Source: Aotearoamyces nothofagi
Taxonomy: Eukaryota; Ascomycota; Leotiomycetes; Leotiales; Tympanidaceae
Direction: 5' to 3'
DNA: 64,000 bases
NCBI GenBank assembly: GCA_015345905.1
Contig: JADDTR010000006.1
Location: forward strand, 560,513 to 624,512
Position 1 is the stretch's first letter, and every line of letters begins with the position of its first letter. The position numbers and the translations under genes are program-made. Below the pieces are notes generated by a model, which searched no databases, was not told the DNA's origin, and saw only the letters and a list, made by a program, of their open reading frames with translations. Positions 11,647-22,611 of this stretch are shown here, piece after piece.

Positions 11647-11910
11647 TCCCGCAGATTTATGCTTATGCTCTTGGTTCGGAAACTCCAGAATCTTCCTATC
11701 AACTAAGCACCTTGATGTAGAGTGCAATGCAGTCATCAACATTTCTAATCCGGGCGGCAAGTTCCGTGCAGGGATCACCTACGGGAGCTTTGCTTTTTGG
11801 AGCTACGATTGCAACCAACCAGCCACAGTTACATAAGTTGCGACCTCACCAAGCGATAACGAACTTTGTAACTACATCGAACTTCGCAAAGCTTCAGGAG
11901 GATCGCAGAT
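11647..11910. promoter_or_regulatory. Divergent promoter PET117 / VMA10
   Basis: The 264 bp between the two start codons must contain the promoters of a mitochondrial assembly factor and a V-ATPase subunit. No specific site was assigned. Confidence 0.5.
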
Positions 11911-12610
11911 ATGGTAAGATTGTGAATTCGGATTGTTGTATTATGTTATGACGAGGCTAACGAGATGATCCAATGCAGTCGGCACAGAACTCTGCGGGCA
12001 TTCAGACCCTACTAGATGTGAGCTCCTTAAAGCAGACTGGACGGTTGAGTGTAGTAGAGCTGATACTAGATAGGCTGAGAGAGAGGCTCAGAAGATAGTA
12101 CAAAGAGGTATAAATACTGATTCTGAATAATTAATCACGATCTTGGCGCTGACGACGGCATTAGCTCGAGAGTGTACGTTCCCAGCTTCACGATGAGTTA
12201 TACTAAAATTCAGGCCATGCACTGATCGATGTAGACCGCACGAAGCGAGTAAAGGAGGCACGAGATGAAGCAAAGAAGGAGATAGACTCGTACAGGAAGC
12301 AGAAAGAGGATGAGTTCAGGAAATTTGAGGTCGAGGTATGTCATATCTATTCTCTAGGAATCATGAAGGCTATTGCTATTCATTGGAATAATTGTGCACT
12401 ATACAATCAAGCCGCATAAACTAACGTCCGTCACAGCATACCAGCGGTAATAAGAAGGCAGAAGAGGATGCAAACGAGGACGCCGAGGAGCAGATAAAGT
12501 CGATCAAGATAGCCGGCAAGAAAGGACAAGATCAGGTCGTTAAGGATTTGCTCAAGGCAGTCATTGAAGTCAAGCCGGTAGTTCCAGATCGCATTGAGGT
12601 TCCATCATAG
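11911..12610 (+). CDS. VMA10: V-type proton ATPase subunit G
   Basis: Six coding exons: 11911-11913, 11979-12017, 12074-12107, 12165-12173, 12235-12335 and 12437-12610, giving 119 aa. The assembled start MSAQNSAGIQTLLDAEREAQ, then KIVQRAREYRTKRVKEARDE, matches subunit G, the peripheral stalk subunit of the vacuolar V1 sector. Frame closes exactly (3+39+34+9+101+174 nt). The first coding exon is only the ATG, and exon 4 is a 9-nt microexon supplying the Ala-Arg-Glu part of QRAREYRTKR; leaving it out would delete three conserved residues. Introns are 65, 56, 57, 61 and 101 bp, all GT-AG. The tail (VKPVVPDRIEVPS) is typical of the family. Confidence 0.92.
12165..12173 (+). other. VMA10: 9-nt microexon of VMA10
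   Basis: CTCGAGAGT is flanked by TTAG on the left and GTACGT on the right. Including it restores the conserved REYRTKR reading across exons 3-5. Confidence 0.85.
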
Positions 12611-13135
12611 GTTCGTAGGTCAGAGGCCGATGTCTAGATTATGGGGTTTGGGAGTGGCCTCTGGTTGAGAGAGACTCCTGCTACAACATTTCTCCACTTG
12701 TGTAAACATTGGCAGTAAAATGTGGTCAGCAAATGAGGCATGTGTATACGTAGATCAGTTTGCAAATATTACTTAATCAAGGATGCCTTGATGGAAGGGT
12801 AATTAAATTGCCCACTCATTGATGACGATAATGAGATCAGCTTATGCACTAAACACCCTTAGAAGCAACGCCAGCGTCCAACTTATTTTATATTTTAACC
12901 CTCAACCTTGAATAAACGAGTGCTTTGAGGCTTTGATCAGTGCATTGCGTGTTTGCTCTCTGATTCAAGTCACATGCTCTCGCGAGGCATTACTGTATTA
13001 TTGACCTGAGTCACCTACGTCACTCGCGATTCGCGATTCGCGACAACAAGACATAAATCACATTGCTTTCTCCTTCATCGCAATGGATCGCACTGGCCTT
13101 AACACCAGAACTCTAATATTCCGCCTTCCGATGCT
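12611..13135. promoter_or_regulatory. Spacer VMA10 / lipase with TCGCGA cluster
   Basis: Holds the VMA10 3' end and the lipase promoter. The palindrome TCGCGA occurs at 12980-12985, 13024-13029, 13031-13036 and 13038-13043, the last three in a perfect 7-bp period. A short upstream ORF starts at 13083. Confidence 0.55.
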
Positions 13136-13139
13136 ATGA
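13083..13139 (+). promoter_or_regulatory. Upstream ORF overlapping the lipase start
   Basis: An 18-codon frame (MDRTGLNTRTLIFRLPML) whose TGA (13137-13139) overlaps the lipase ATG (13136-13138) as ATGA. The arrangement suggests control by termination-reinitiation; this is an inference. Confidence 0.5.
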
Positions 13140-14217
13140 CATTACTCTTTTCTCGTGTCCGCACGAGATGGGTTCTTCAAAATGCTCCACGTCCGAGCAG
13201 TGCCGGCATGTACCCCAGCATTCCCTGCTGTCTGCGCCAGCAGATGTCTGATTGCAGACTCCAAAATCTCGAGGAGGAGGGCATTCTTAGCAACGATCCT
13301 AGGATAAATGACTTGGGGCGGGCAATTCAGGATGACTTTGCTACAATTAAAGATACTTATGGTACTCCCGAGTCTTTTATCCAAGTTCTAAATAGCCTGC
13401 CCTAACGCGTATTGTAGCAAAGCCAAAGTATCCAATTGTCCTCGCACCTGGTCTTATGGGGTTCGATGAAATACGAATCGCTGGCAAATTCCTACCTAGT
13501 GTACAATACTGGCGGGGCATCACCGATGCCATGAAAGCCAATGGGATCGAGGTGATAACCGCACACGTACCACCATCTGGAAGTATTGAAGAACGAGCTC
13601 TCAAGTTAGGTCAGGATATCGCGTCGAAAGCTGACGGTAAGAGTGTCAATATTATCGCACATAGTATGGGCGGTCTGGATGCTCGATATATGATATCTCG
13701 ATTAAAGCCCGATAACGTAGAGGTTCTCTCTCTGACCACTGTGTCAACACCTCACCGAGGTTCAGCCTTGGCGGATTATTGCTTCGATGGGATTGGGCCA
13801 AAGCATTTGCCATACCTATATAAGGTATTGGCGTCTGTTGGATTAGGGACCGGGGCATTCCGCCAGTTAACGACGAAATATATACTGGAGGAGTTCAACC
13901 CTAAAACCCCGGATAATAAGACTGTAAGGTATTTCTCATACGGCGCTACATTACGTCCTAGTCTGTGGAGCGTATTTAGACAACCTAACAAGATCATCCA
14001 ACGATTGGAAGGTCCCAATGATGGCGTGGTTAGCGTGGCAAGCGCTAGATGGGGGACATATAAAGGAACATTGGTGGACGTCTCTCATCTTGATTTGATT
14101 AATTGGACCAACCGGATAAGATGGTGGTTTTGGCAGATGACCGGGCATGAAAGACATTTCAATGCGGTAGCATTCTATCTGGACATCGCCGATATGCTAG
14201 CGAAGGAAGGCTTGTGA
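13136..14217 (+). CDS. TGL2: TGL2-type triacylglycerol lipase (alpha/beta hydrolase)
   Basis: Exons 13136-13361 and 13418-14217 (56-bp intron, GTACTC...TAG), 341 aa. The frame bridges as DTY|AKPKYPIVLAPGLMG, where LAPGLMG is the oxyanion region. The nucleophile elbow reads AHSMGG with Ser about 158; probable acid and base are Asp in EGPNDGVVSV and His in DVSHLDLINW. The Arg-rich, acid-poor N-terminus (MTLLFSRVRTRWVLQNAPRP) resembles a mitochondrial presequence, as expected for yeast Tgl2, which hydrolyses tri- and diacylglycerols in mitochondria. Substrate is inferred from the family. Confidence 0.8.
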
Positions 14218-15502
14218 GAGACCTCTTAGACCGTCGGACCTGAAGCTACTTTATCATGGAAGCATAAAATGCCTCCGAGATATACAGCAAAACAGCCGAA
14301 CCTAGAGTCATGCAATCCTAGAAACCAACATGTCTAAGATATGCCTACCGACAACGTACAGTAGTACTTCAATGACAGTGAATGGGTGTATCGGTTGCTT
14401 TCAATCAAAACTGCCTAGCCTAGCACGACTCTCTCATATCCATCCTCAATTCCTCACAGCCCCCTCCTCACAACCTCTTTGAAATTCACCAACGCATCAT
14501 TGTTATACTCTTCGCTGTTTGCATATACCAACTCCATCTACCATACCTAAGTGATCTTCTCGCTGAAGTGAAGTTCTACAAATCATTGCTGCAGTTTTCT
14601 ACTTTTCTGTAATGTAAGAATTCTCTTTTGAACTATACGTGGCATTAGCTTCATATCTTAGTACTTTGCCTATGCTTGCAAATAGCTCTTTGATTACGGT
14701 GTATTCTTTACAAAGCAAATCTCGTGTGGCTCTGCAAGTGATATAAGATGTGCTAGGAGGCATGAAACAACAATGACCATCACTGAGTGTTAAGAGTCTA
14801 GCATTTGAACTTCATATAAAATTTGGGTACTTCTTATCCTATGAAATAAAAAAGTGCTGAACTGAAGGATGAAATCGGAAAATATATCTATCATGGCATA
14901 GGTGTATCAAAGCTTTGCGTTGGCCTTGATAGAGGATTCGTGATAGTGTCGGGATGGTGTGCTTGTTAAAATGGGGTCCTACATCAGTTCCTTCGCAGAT
15001 GAGATCTGCGCCATATTCCGCAGTATAAGAGTGGTTCACTCTACGGGAGAATGGGGCGTCATTATAATGTGGCTATTCACGGAGAGCGTCTCCGGCAGCT
15101 AAGATGACGCCAAAACCGCAGTAGGAAGACGATGGAGTGAGACTGTCCGCTGTAAGCTCCAGTGCCCAATTTGTTTCATACAATAATTTACATTAGTCTT
15201 CACAGGTTGGTTTCTTGTCCATGTATTCTTTAGGCTCTTGTGGCTCTGTTCAAAGAGGCCTAGGGCTCATACTTCTGCAATCCAGTTTCTAACATTTCTA
15301 CATGCTAAATTTTTTTTGAATTACGCAACAAGATATGCTTTTTTTGAGACACAGATTATCTTACACTCTTCAGACTTGGTATCGGTCAAGAGTACCAATC
15401 TAAAAGCCTTAATGGGTCTACAAAGCATCGTTCCTAAAACACCTGGACGCCGCGCTAACCCAACCATGCTACCCAGCTCAGTAATATCTACTTCTTTTCT
15501 CC
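14218..15502. other. Convergent spacer, lipase / USE1
   Basis: About 1.3 kb between facing 3' ends. It contains a pyrimidine-rich, promoter-like stretch (14435-14530) followed by no supported ORF. Poly-T/A runs lie near 15310-15345. A small unannotated gene or a non-coding transcript is possible, but I cannot support one. Confidence 0.4.
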
Positions 15503-16538
15503 TTAGAATCTCAATTTTGGTAAAAGTGCCACAATCAAGACTGCCACAACCATGAGTCCAAAGATCCATGCATACATCATCATCCTTCCCCACCAGCCCA
15601 TTCCCTCGCTCATGCGGCGCAAATAGCCCATTCGCTTCTGTGCTGCTTCCATGCCGGATTTGTTCTTTTCTAGGCCTTCGCTTGCACGACCAAGAGTATC
15701 TTTTTCGGATTCCAGACTATGGGAAAAGGATTTAGTCGAGGATTTGAGTGCTTGTGCCATGCTGAGGAGAGAAGAGGTGAGGGATTCTTGCTCTGTGCGG
15801 TTGTGTGTTAGGAGGGCTTCAGCAGTGGTGGTTATGATTGAGGCAGAGGTGCTGTAGCCTGTTTCGTTTGGTTGAGAGCCGTGGGCAGCGTGACGAGAGC
15901 GGAGGGAAGATGGGAAGAGCTCGTCTCGGACGGATGAGACGGGGGGGACTGGTTCTTTGGGAGCTTCGAGAGCAGTTACGGAGATCGAGTGTTCAAGGGT
16001 TTGGCCCTCGGAAGGTGTATCTTGGTCGTATGCTTCATCTGAGAGATTATCTTCTCCAACCAAGTCTTCTCCTTCTGAAGAGTCATCATCGGTGTCGTCG
16101 TCAAGCTTCATTATATTAGTATTGATTGTGGCACATGACAATGCATACGTACAGCATTCAGCTCTTCAAGACACTCACTGAGTCGGAGTATCACGTTGCG
16201 ATTCTGGATGAGATCTCTTTGAACCTCTTGCTTCTTCGTTTGGACTTTGATATTCGCAGTGTCTTGCTCTAGGCGAAATAGGAGCGCTTTCGCATAGTCT
16301 AGGTTCTAATGAGTGCCTGCCGTCAGCTTGGGAAGTACATTTTGCATGGCATATTTAGGGGGATCAAGGAAGATCTTACTGTGCCGACCTTGCGACGTGC
16401 ATAGCTTGATGCCCGCAGCCTCTGCTCTGTTGTGCTGTCTGGCTTCAACAAGATATTTTGCAAACGCAAGAGTATGCGTGAGAGATTAATGGCGTCAGTA
16501 TCTAGAGCAGGCTGCCCCGCAGTTGAGATCCTTGCCAT
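15503..16538 (-). CDS. USE1: Use1-like SNARE
   Basis: Exons 16538-16380, 16305-16153 and 16105-15503 (introns of 74 and 47 bp), 304 aa. Use1 is a Q-SNARE for Golgi-to-ER retrograde fusion at the ER membrane. Exon 1 begins MARISTAGQPALDTDAINLS with the LSRILLRLQ helix; exon 2 gives NLDYAKALLFRLEQDTANIK. Exon 3 starts with an acidic linker (LDDDTDDDSSEGEDL), then the SNARE-like heptads (LTSSLLSMAQALKSSTKSFS ... GLEKNKSGMEAAQKRMGYLR), and ends in a C-terminal anchor (MYAWIFGLMVVAVLIVALLP) with a KLRF tail. The length and tail-anchor layout fit the family. Confidence 0.85.
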
Positions 16539-19127
16539 GCCGTATGAACGTCTATGGTTTATGCCCTCGAGCCTTCGTTCTGTTGAGCATCATCGGGGCT
16601 TCGTAGCAACTGTGGCTTGTCTGTGGCGCATTAGCCATCTTACCTCGGTTTTAAGGCACGAAAGAAAGTTGGTGCTCAGGCACTCCTAATTTGTTCCTCG
16701 CACGGCCCATCCTGCCATCGTACCCCCCTCGCCCCTCTCTACTTCTGACCTCCCACTTCCAAGGAACAGGAGCTGTTCGACCTCGGATATATGCTCAAAG
16801 TAATGATAGGTCGCCATATTGATCACGATGATAACGTCTTGCAAAGGACCTTCGATTTGATTCGCATTCTTATACATAGGAGGCTTTCCGATAAATGGAT
16901 ATTCATTTCCGATAATAATGAGTCCATTTTCCAAATCTCCCGCACTCTGGGTCACAGAGATGATGAGATCTTACCTTACCCAGTACAGCGGATGCTACCT
17001 TAATCTATCCGCGTGTCCGCGTGGCCGCGCAGCCGTCTCCCGCTCCCGAGCACCACACCACGCTTAATGAACCGCGAGGGACTCGGGGGATTCAAAACTG
17101 CTCTGCACCAGTACTCATGACGATCTTCGAACCGTCTGAACACCAAAGCTAACAGCTTACAAGTTCAAATAGATCTCTACTGTAGAGCATGGCTTTAAGC
17201 CTCGACGTCGCCTAAGCCAGCGGGATTTTCGAGATCAGCCTTATTTCTCGCAGCTTAATGATTGACAGTGCGTATCACGGTAAATCCAACCTAGGTAATG
17301 CGGGATAAGACGGATCCCGTTCACCAGATCTTCGCGCGCACGATAGTAGGAAGACTCATGATGGGCGCCTTCGACAACAAGACATCTCATACGTGGTACA
17401 TGGTTGGAAACATCACACGACCACATCCAGCTTCCCCAGCGCGTCCACTTGGACACCTGCACCGATGATGTAGAGTGATATCGCCCCTTGCAATACTTGG
17501 TTTCTGCATGAGCGGGAGCTTGACACGCATGTCGCTCATGTTTCGTCGGTGAGCGAGCTGTAAGCTGCGTGAGAGCTGCAAGAGCTTGGCCTTTGACGAC
17601 TGAGCTGTTGTCATGCATAGCACCCCGCCCACTCACCAATTGAGTCTGGAGAGTTGACAGTTGCTGCCGCTTCTCGTGCAGAACAGCTCTCATCACATTT
17701 GCTTCTCTGCTTCTCTGCTGACATAGGTGGGAAGTCGCCCTTTGCTCCGCACGCTACATGCAGTAGCACAGGTGAGAGAAGGAATACAGTTGGCCTGTCA
17801 GAGTGGGGAACGAGTTGAGCACCGGTTCGCGCTGCAGCCGGAGGGAACGCTGTGCGCCAAACAGCAACCATTCCTCGTCCCTCGGCCCCTTTCAGTTGCC
17901 AGCGCACTCCCTCTGAGCCTCTGGCAGAGCTCTAATCTCGCACGTGTCGCTGTCTGCTGTGGAACCGCTCTTGGCACCATAGATCTCACCTGGATGAAAT
18001 CACCCTTCGTAATCAGACGCTGAAGATTATCTGGCATAGAATTAAGAGTCGCTCGTCGACGTGTTTTGTTTTTCGAGCCTCTGCGGGTCTCCGAAACTTT
18101 ATGCGAGGATGTTCCACGTTTGTTCGAGAAAACGGAGCGGGTTTACCAGCACAGTACTGTATGTAGATCAAAATCTGCTGCTAAAAAAAGGGTGCTACGA
18201 GTTCGAAAAGCCGAGCATACCCAGGATTAGGAAGCTATGCTCCGTCGTGGATTAGTCGCCGGCGAATTTAGGTGCGGCATTTTCTGTCGTGCAAATCGAG
18301 GGTCGAGGGTCGAGGGAGGTGTGATTGATATTGACAGCGGTTGGCGCTCTCCAGTAGGAATAATCTTAATAGGGTTGCGTATCCGCTGGTTGAACCCTGC
18401 ACGGAGAAAGGCAGGCTGAGGCCGACCTTTTGCACAGTTCGCAAGCCGAGTACACATGAGATGAGGTGATGATGCAGAAGCCGTCCTCCCCGATAGCAAT
18501 ATGAGACAGCCAGTCCCTGCTCCCGTAAATTAATAATGTACTGTAACTTCGGTGTCGTGCTGTCGGGGGAAAGACGCGCAGACGGCACACCACGCCAGAG
18601 CACGGCACCGGCAGCACTCAGCGTGACGCTCGAAGCTCGAAGCTCGAGGACCGGTATCTACTGCCCCCGTGTGTATTCCGTACGCCCCGTTCTCCAAGCA
18701 TGCATACACCTGTCCTGGAAGAATCCTGAGAGAATCCTGAAATGCCGCAAGCCTCGCCGCCTGTTCCTTTAGCCCTAGTGACGTGGGTTCCAGTCACCGT
18801 CGTCACATTCTAATGCAATGCGAGTGGAAAGCATCACGGCCAGTGTCGAGTCGTCGAGCTCCTGGTCTCCAACTCCAAGCAGGACCCCTGACACGCGACA
18901 GCGACACTGCATGGAATCCTACCAAAGCTAAAGCAAAACAATGCTGTGAAGTCCAGTATGTCCATCTCCCCCGTAATAGCACATCGTACAGGGCCCGCCA
19001 GAGCCTATGGCTGGCTAATTCGAGCGATAACACGACAACGCATCAGTCCCGGAACGCCCTGTCGCCGTGTCGTGCTTGTGTGCTTGTCTCACCCACACCA
19101 ACTGCTTCCTCAGCCGACCCTCACACC

Positions 19128-19174
19128 GCATCCACTGAATCCACTGCATCTGCCGCGTCCACCGCATCCACCAC
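19128..19174 (+). repeat. Short degenerate TCCACYGCA tandem repeat
   Basis: Variants of a 9-bp unit (ATCCACTGA, ATCCACTGC, GTCCACCGC, ATCCACCAC) recur within about 47 bp upstream of the zinc-finger gene. It looks like simple repeat DNA. Confidence 0.5.
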
Positions 19175-20592
19175 ACGCTCTCACTGTCATAAGTCACCCA
19201 TCCCCCCTCCCTCTCCCTCTCTTCTTCTCAATCATCTTTGACCATCATCTATACTCATGCATTCAACCCTCTGAACTGTTCACAACCGGGCCAAACTGCG
19301 ATAAACCCGTTGGAAATCACTAAACGACCCTCTTGATCTAAGGACCGTACCGTACCATTGAATCCAGAGCCTTGTTTCTTTTTCTCTTTTTGACCTGCTG
19401 CCACTGGTATTGAGAGTGTTCGATCAACAACCCACCAAATATTCACCAACTGCCGACGTTGCCATCAGGAATGACTGCCCAAGTCGTGAATTACCTGCCA
19501 GACGTCATGGCGCAGCACGTTTTACACGAGGACGAAGCACCTGCGAGGTATATTGCCATTCCAACTGCGCTTTTTCAAAACATCATGTAGTGCGAGAGAA
19601 ATGTATTTTCATTGTGTCTATTGCCTGCTGCCGACAAGAAACCATGCCAGGGGAATGTCCGTACCATGGGCTTGAGTGTTAGCAATCATCTTACACCCCG
19701 TTTCCAAGGCGGATCATCTGGCACCTGTCTACATCACGAACTGCTGAACCAGTCAGCGCTGTCCGAGTGGACAGTGGGAAGCCTGCCCTAACTTGCGGAT
19801 CAGACAAACCGTCTGCAGTACAGCTACAGTCCATGTTGCCTGGATGCAGAGACCGGCCGCTCAGGGTGACTTGAACTTGACGCCACAGGCTTGCGAAGGT
19901 CCTCTACTGCCAAGTGAGGCCCGACGCACGACAGACTTCTGCAACAACTTGCGATGTCTTGACTCAAATTAGTCAGTGTCAACCTTGTGGATCTGCAGCC
20001 AGCAGCTTCCAAGGTATATATAGTCTGCTCATCCTGGAGAAAGGATCACATGGCGACCATTGAATCAAGCACGTACTAGTGGGCCTATAGGACCTCTCAT
20101 CATGGTTGTGACCACGGACTACCTAGTTCAGCTTGCCACCCGGATTCAGCCTCACTGGATCCTTATAGAGTGCTCGCTTTCTCGAGACTCGATATGACCG
20201 CTACCATTAAAAGGAAGCTAGGGTCTATGACATCAATTCATGTCTTCTGAGTACGTTCACCAACTCGCCGCCGACTCCGGTTGAGCAAGCCGCCTTGTGT
20301 TAAGCTGAAGATGAACTAACAGTCGTGCTGCTTTTTGCTGGTGACAGAACTCCACTTGCATCTGGATATTTTACTGGTGAATGGACTTGTTTTATCTGGC
20401 CAAATTTTCGATGCACCGGACATTACCATGGAATGGATTATGGACAGTTTCTCTTCGCTTTACCTGACCTGCCATATGTTGGGCCGTAACTTGCCCTATT
20501 CTTCTGCTCCCCTTTGGATATTGTTGTGTCTCCGGAGATCTTTCGGTTTGTGCTGAGCCTCGAATCCAGCGGTTGACATAACTGACGTATTG

Positions 20593-20703
20593 GTACATAG
20601 GGAACAACTTCGGACGTGGTCATTTTGCAGTTTATAATGTCTTTCCTTTCGTGTTTTGCTTTGGATGTAACGGTCATACAGTATACTAACCTATAATACG
20701 TAG
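20593..20703 (+). other. Candidate 5'-UTR intron of the zinc-finger gene
   Basis: The acceptor side is good (TATACTAACCTATAATACGTAG, branch CTAAC then TAG at 20701-20703), 7 nt before the ATG. The donor GTACAT at 20593 is only a guess. Confidence 0.4.
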
Positions 20704-20710
20704 CGGCTCC

Positions 20711-22611
20711 ATGAATGGATACATCTATTCCAATGACTATATGGGATTTCCTTTTCAAACAGAACCATCAAGGGACCACGACAGTGATTTAGGCTGGAAC
20801 CAGGCAGCAACTGAAGGTCTACAGAACTTCCTTGACTCGGATGTTTCAAATGGATATACCCATAACTACAACCCCAGTGCAAGGGGCCAGGATGGAACCA
20901 CTCCAAGGATTGATACTCAAATGATCAACAATATGTCGTCGACCCAGAGAACAGCTCAAAATGGCTCAGCTCAGAAGAGAGCAAATTCCAAAGCACGATG
21001 GATGTCACAGCCCACTATTAGGGCCCTAGGAAATATTCAGGTATCCGGCATGACTAATGGATCTGACCATTATGACCAATCGGATTCCCTGGAGCTGCAC
21101 CCAAGCATATCCCAGATGTCATTTCCTATCTCTTCAGGCCATTCGGATGCAGCAAGCACTTGCACTAGTCTACCTGACTCTGCCTTCTATGAAAGCAGCC
21201 CACAATATATGGATAATCAAGCATACAGTGAGTTGCAGTTCCACGATGATGAGGATACCGCACCGAGGCAGACTTCGTTCCAGTCCGGACCAAACAACGG
21301 TGTTGCACGACGTCCAAGTCACTTACTCCCAGTAGCCAGTAGTTCTTCCGTGGGTATGTTTGCAAATGCCACTGAGGAAGTTATGTTCTCGCCAGCACTG
21401 GAGGTGACATCCCAAACCATGGTGCCATCAGCTGTATTTTCCCCTACGCGGGACTTCTCAGCCATGGAGCAATTGAGATTCAACCCAAGTGCTCCCTGGA
21501 ACTCAGGGACCGATTACTCGGAATCCAGGATACCGTCCCCAGCATTCTCGAATGATGACGGATTCTCACTAGGCCCATCAATGGTTTCCCTCCCGGACCC
21601 CAACCTGGATCACTCTCCAAATTTCACTACCAACTCTTCAAGGTATGTATTGCCGCCACCCCAAAATAGATGCTACCTCACACATTGTTATACTAGGACA
21701 AACAGGAATGCCACAGCCCAACAAAGTAGCCGAAACACTGGGGATGCTTCCGCTTATTTGCGTCGTGACTTGGATGCCGCAGGAGCCTTTGATGAAACAT
21801 CCTCTGGTGATAGAGTGCCTGCTCGGCGCGGAAGCCCAGAAAGCGCTGATAATACTGCTCGCGAGCATCCATTATATCAGAAAGCCACCACAGGGCCGGA
21901 CGGACTTTACCATTGCCCTTGGGAGGGCAAGGATCCATCCTGTAACCACAAGCCCGAGAAGCTTAAGTGCAATTACGAGTACGATTCGTCTTATCTTTTA
22001 ACGCCACATAAAGGTTCATGCTAATTATTTGCGGTAGTAAATTCGTTGATTCGCACCTGAAGCCGTATCGGTGCAAAGTTGCTGCATGCGAGAACTCCAA
22101 GTTCTCTTCGACGGCGTGTCTTCTTCGCCATGAGCGCGAAGCCCATGCCATGCACGGACATGGAGAAAAGCCCTTCTTGTGCACGGCCGAGGGGTGTGAC
22201 CGTGGAATTCCAGGTAATGGCTTCCCTAGGCACTGGAACCTCCGTGATCACATGAAACGCGTCCACAATGGGTCCCCTGATCCACTTGATAGTGACCAGC
22301 CTGTCAGAGGAATAAAGAGGCGCAAGAAGAGTGATGCTCCTGAGAGCGCTGGCAAGAGGAGATCGCCACCGACTTCGCCAGCAGTGGGGAAGACAGTACC
22401 TACTAAGTGGGAGCCAACTCCTGAGGAGCTGTTCCATCAGCGTCGACATCAATTGATCTCTTCTGTGCAGGACCTCGAGGACCCAAGTGATCCTGCGGCC
22501 CTGCAGAAGCTCTTTGGGTTAAACAGTATTCTTAAGGAAATGGCCAGCGCATCAAAACGCATTACTTCCACACCAGGAATGAGGCGAACGACTTCCCAGC
22601 AGTCGGGTTGA
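20711..22611 (+). CDS. C2H2 zinc-finger transcription factor
   Basis: Exons 20711-21642, 21697-21978 and 22038-22611 (introns of 54 and 59 bp), 595 aa. The first 370 residues are low-complexity Ser/Asn/Gln/Pro-rich, typical of an activation region. Zinc fingers lie at about residues 380-475: a C2H2-like unit spread over YHCPWEGKDPSCNHKPEK and the intron 2 junction (CNYDKFVDSHLKPY), then CKVAACENSKFSSTACLLRH and CTAEGCDRGIPGNGFPRHWN with RDHMKRVH. A basic IKRRKKSD signal follows. The 54-bp intron is a multiple of three and has no in-frame stop, so retention would add 18 residues. The specific regulator is not recognised; related C2H2 proteins occur across Pezizomycotina. Confidence 0.8.

Larger units (their letters stand above)
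16539..20710. promoter_or_regulatory. 4.2 kb divergent region, USE1 / C2H2 regulator leader
   Basis: The longest gene-poor stretch in the window. The left end carries the USE1 promoter. A CT-rich stretch at 19195-19240 (CCCTCCCTCTCCCTCTCTTC) looks like a fungal core promoter, which would give the zinc-finger gene a leader of about 1.4 kb. Candidate 5'-UTR introns are visible, the best ending at 20703 (ACTAAC...ACGTAG). Many short ATG-started frames lie between 19250 and 20700 and could act as upstream ORFs. Base composition is GC-rich at 17020-19200. No protein gene in it is supported. Confidence 0.45.

Noticed and set aside
17241-17907. Minus-strand frames of about 100-150 codons in the GC-rich gap
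   Set aside because: No recognisable motif, no start context, and several frames are open at once because of base composition.
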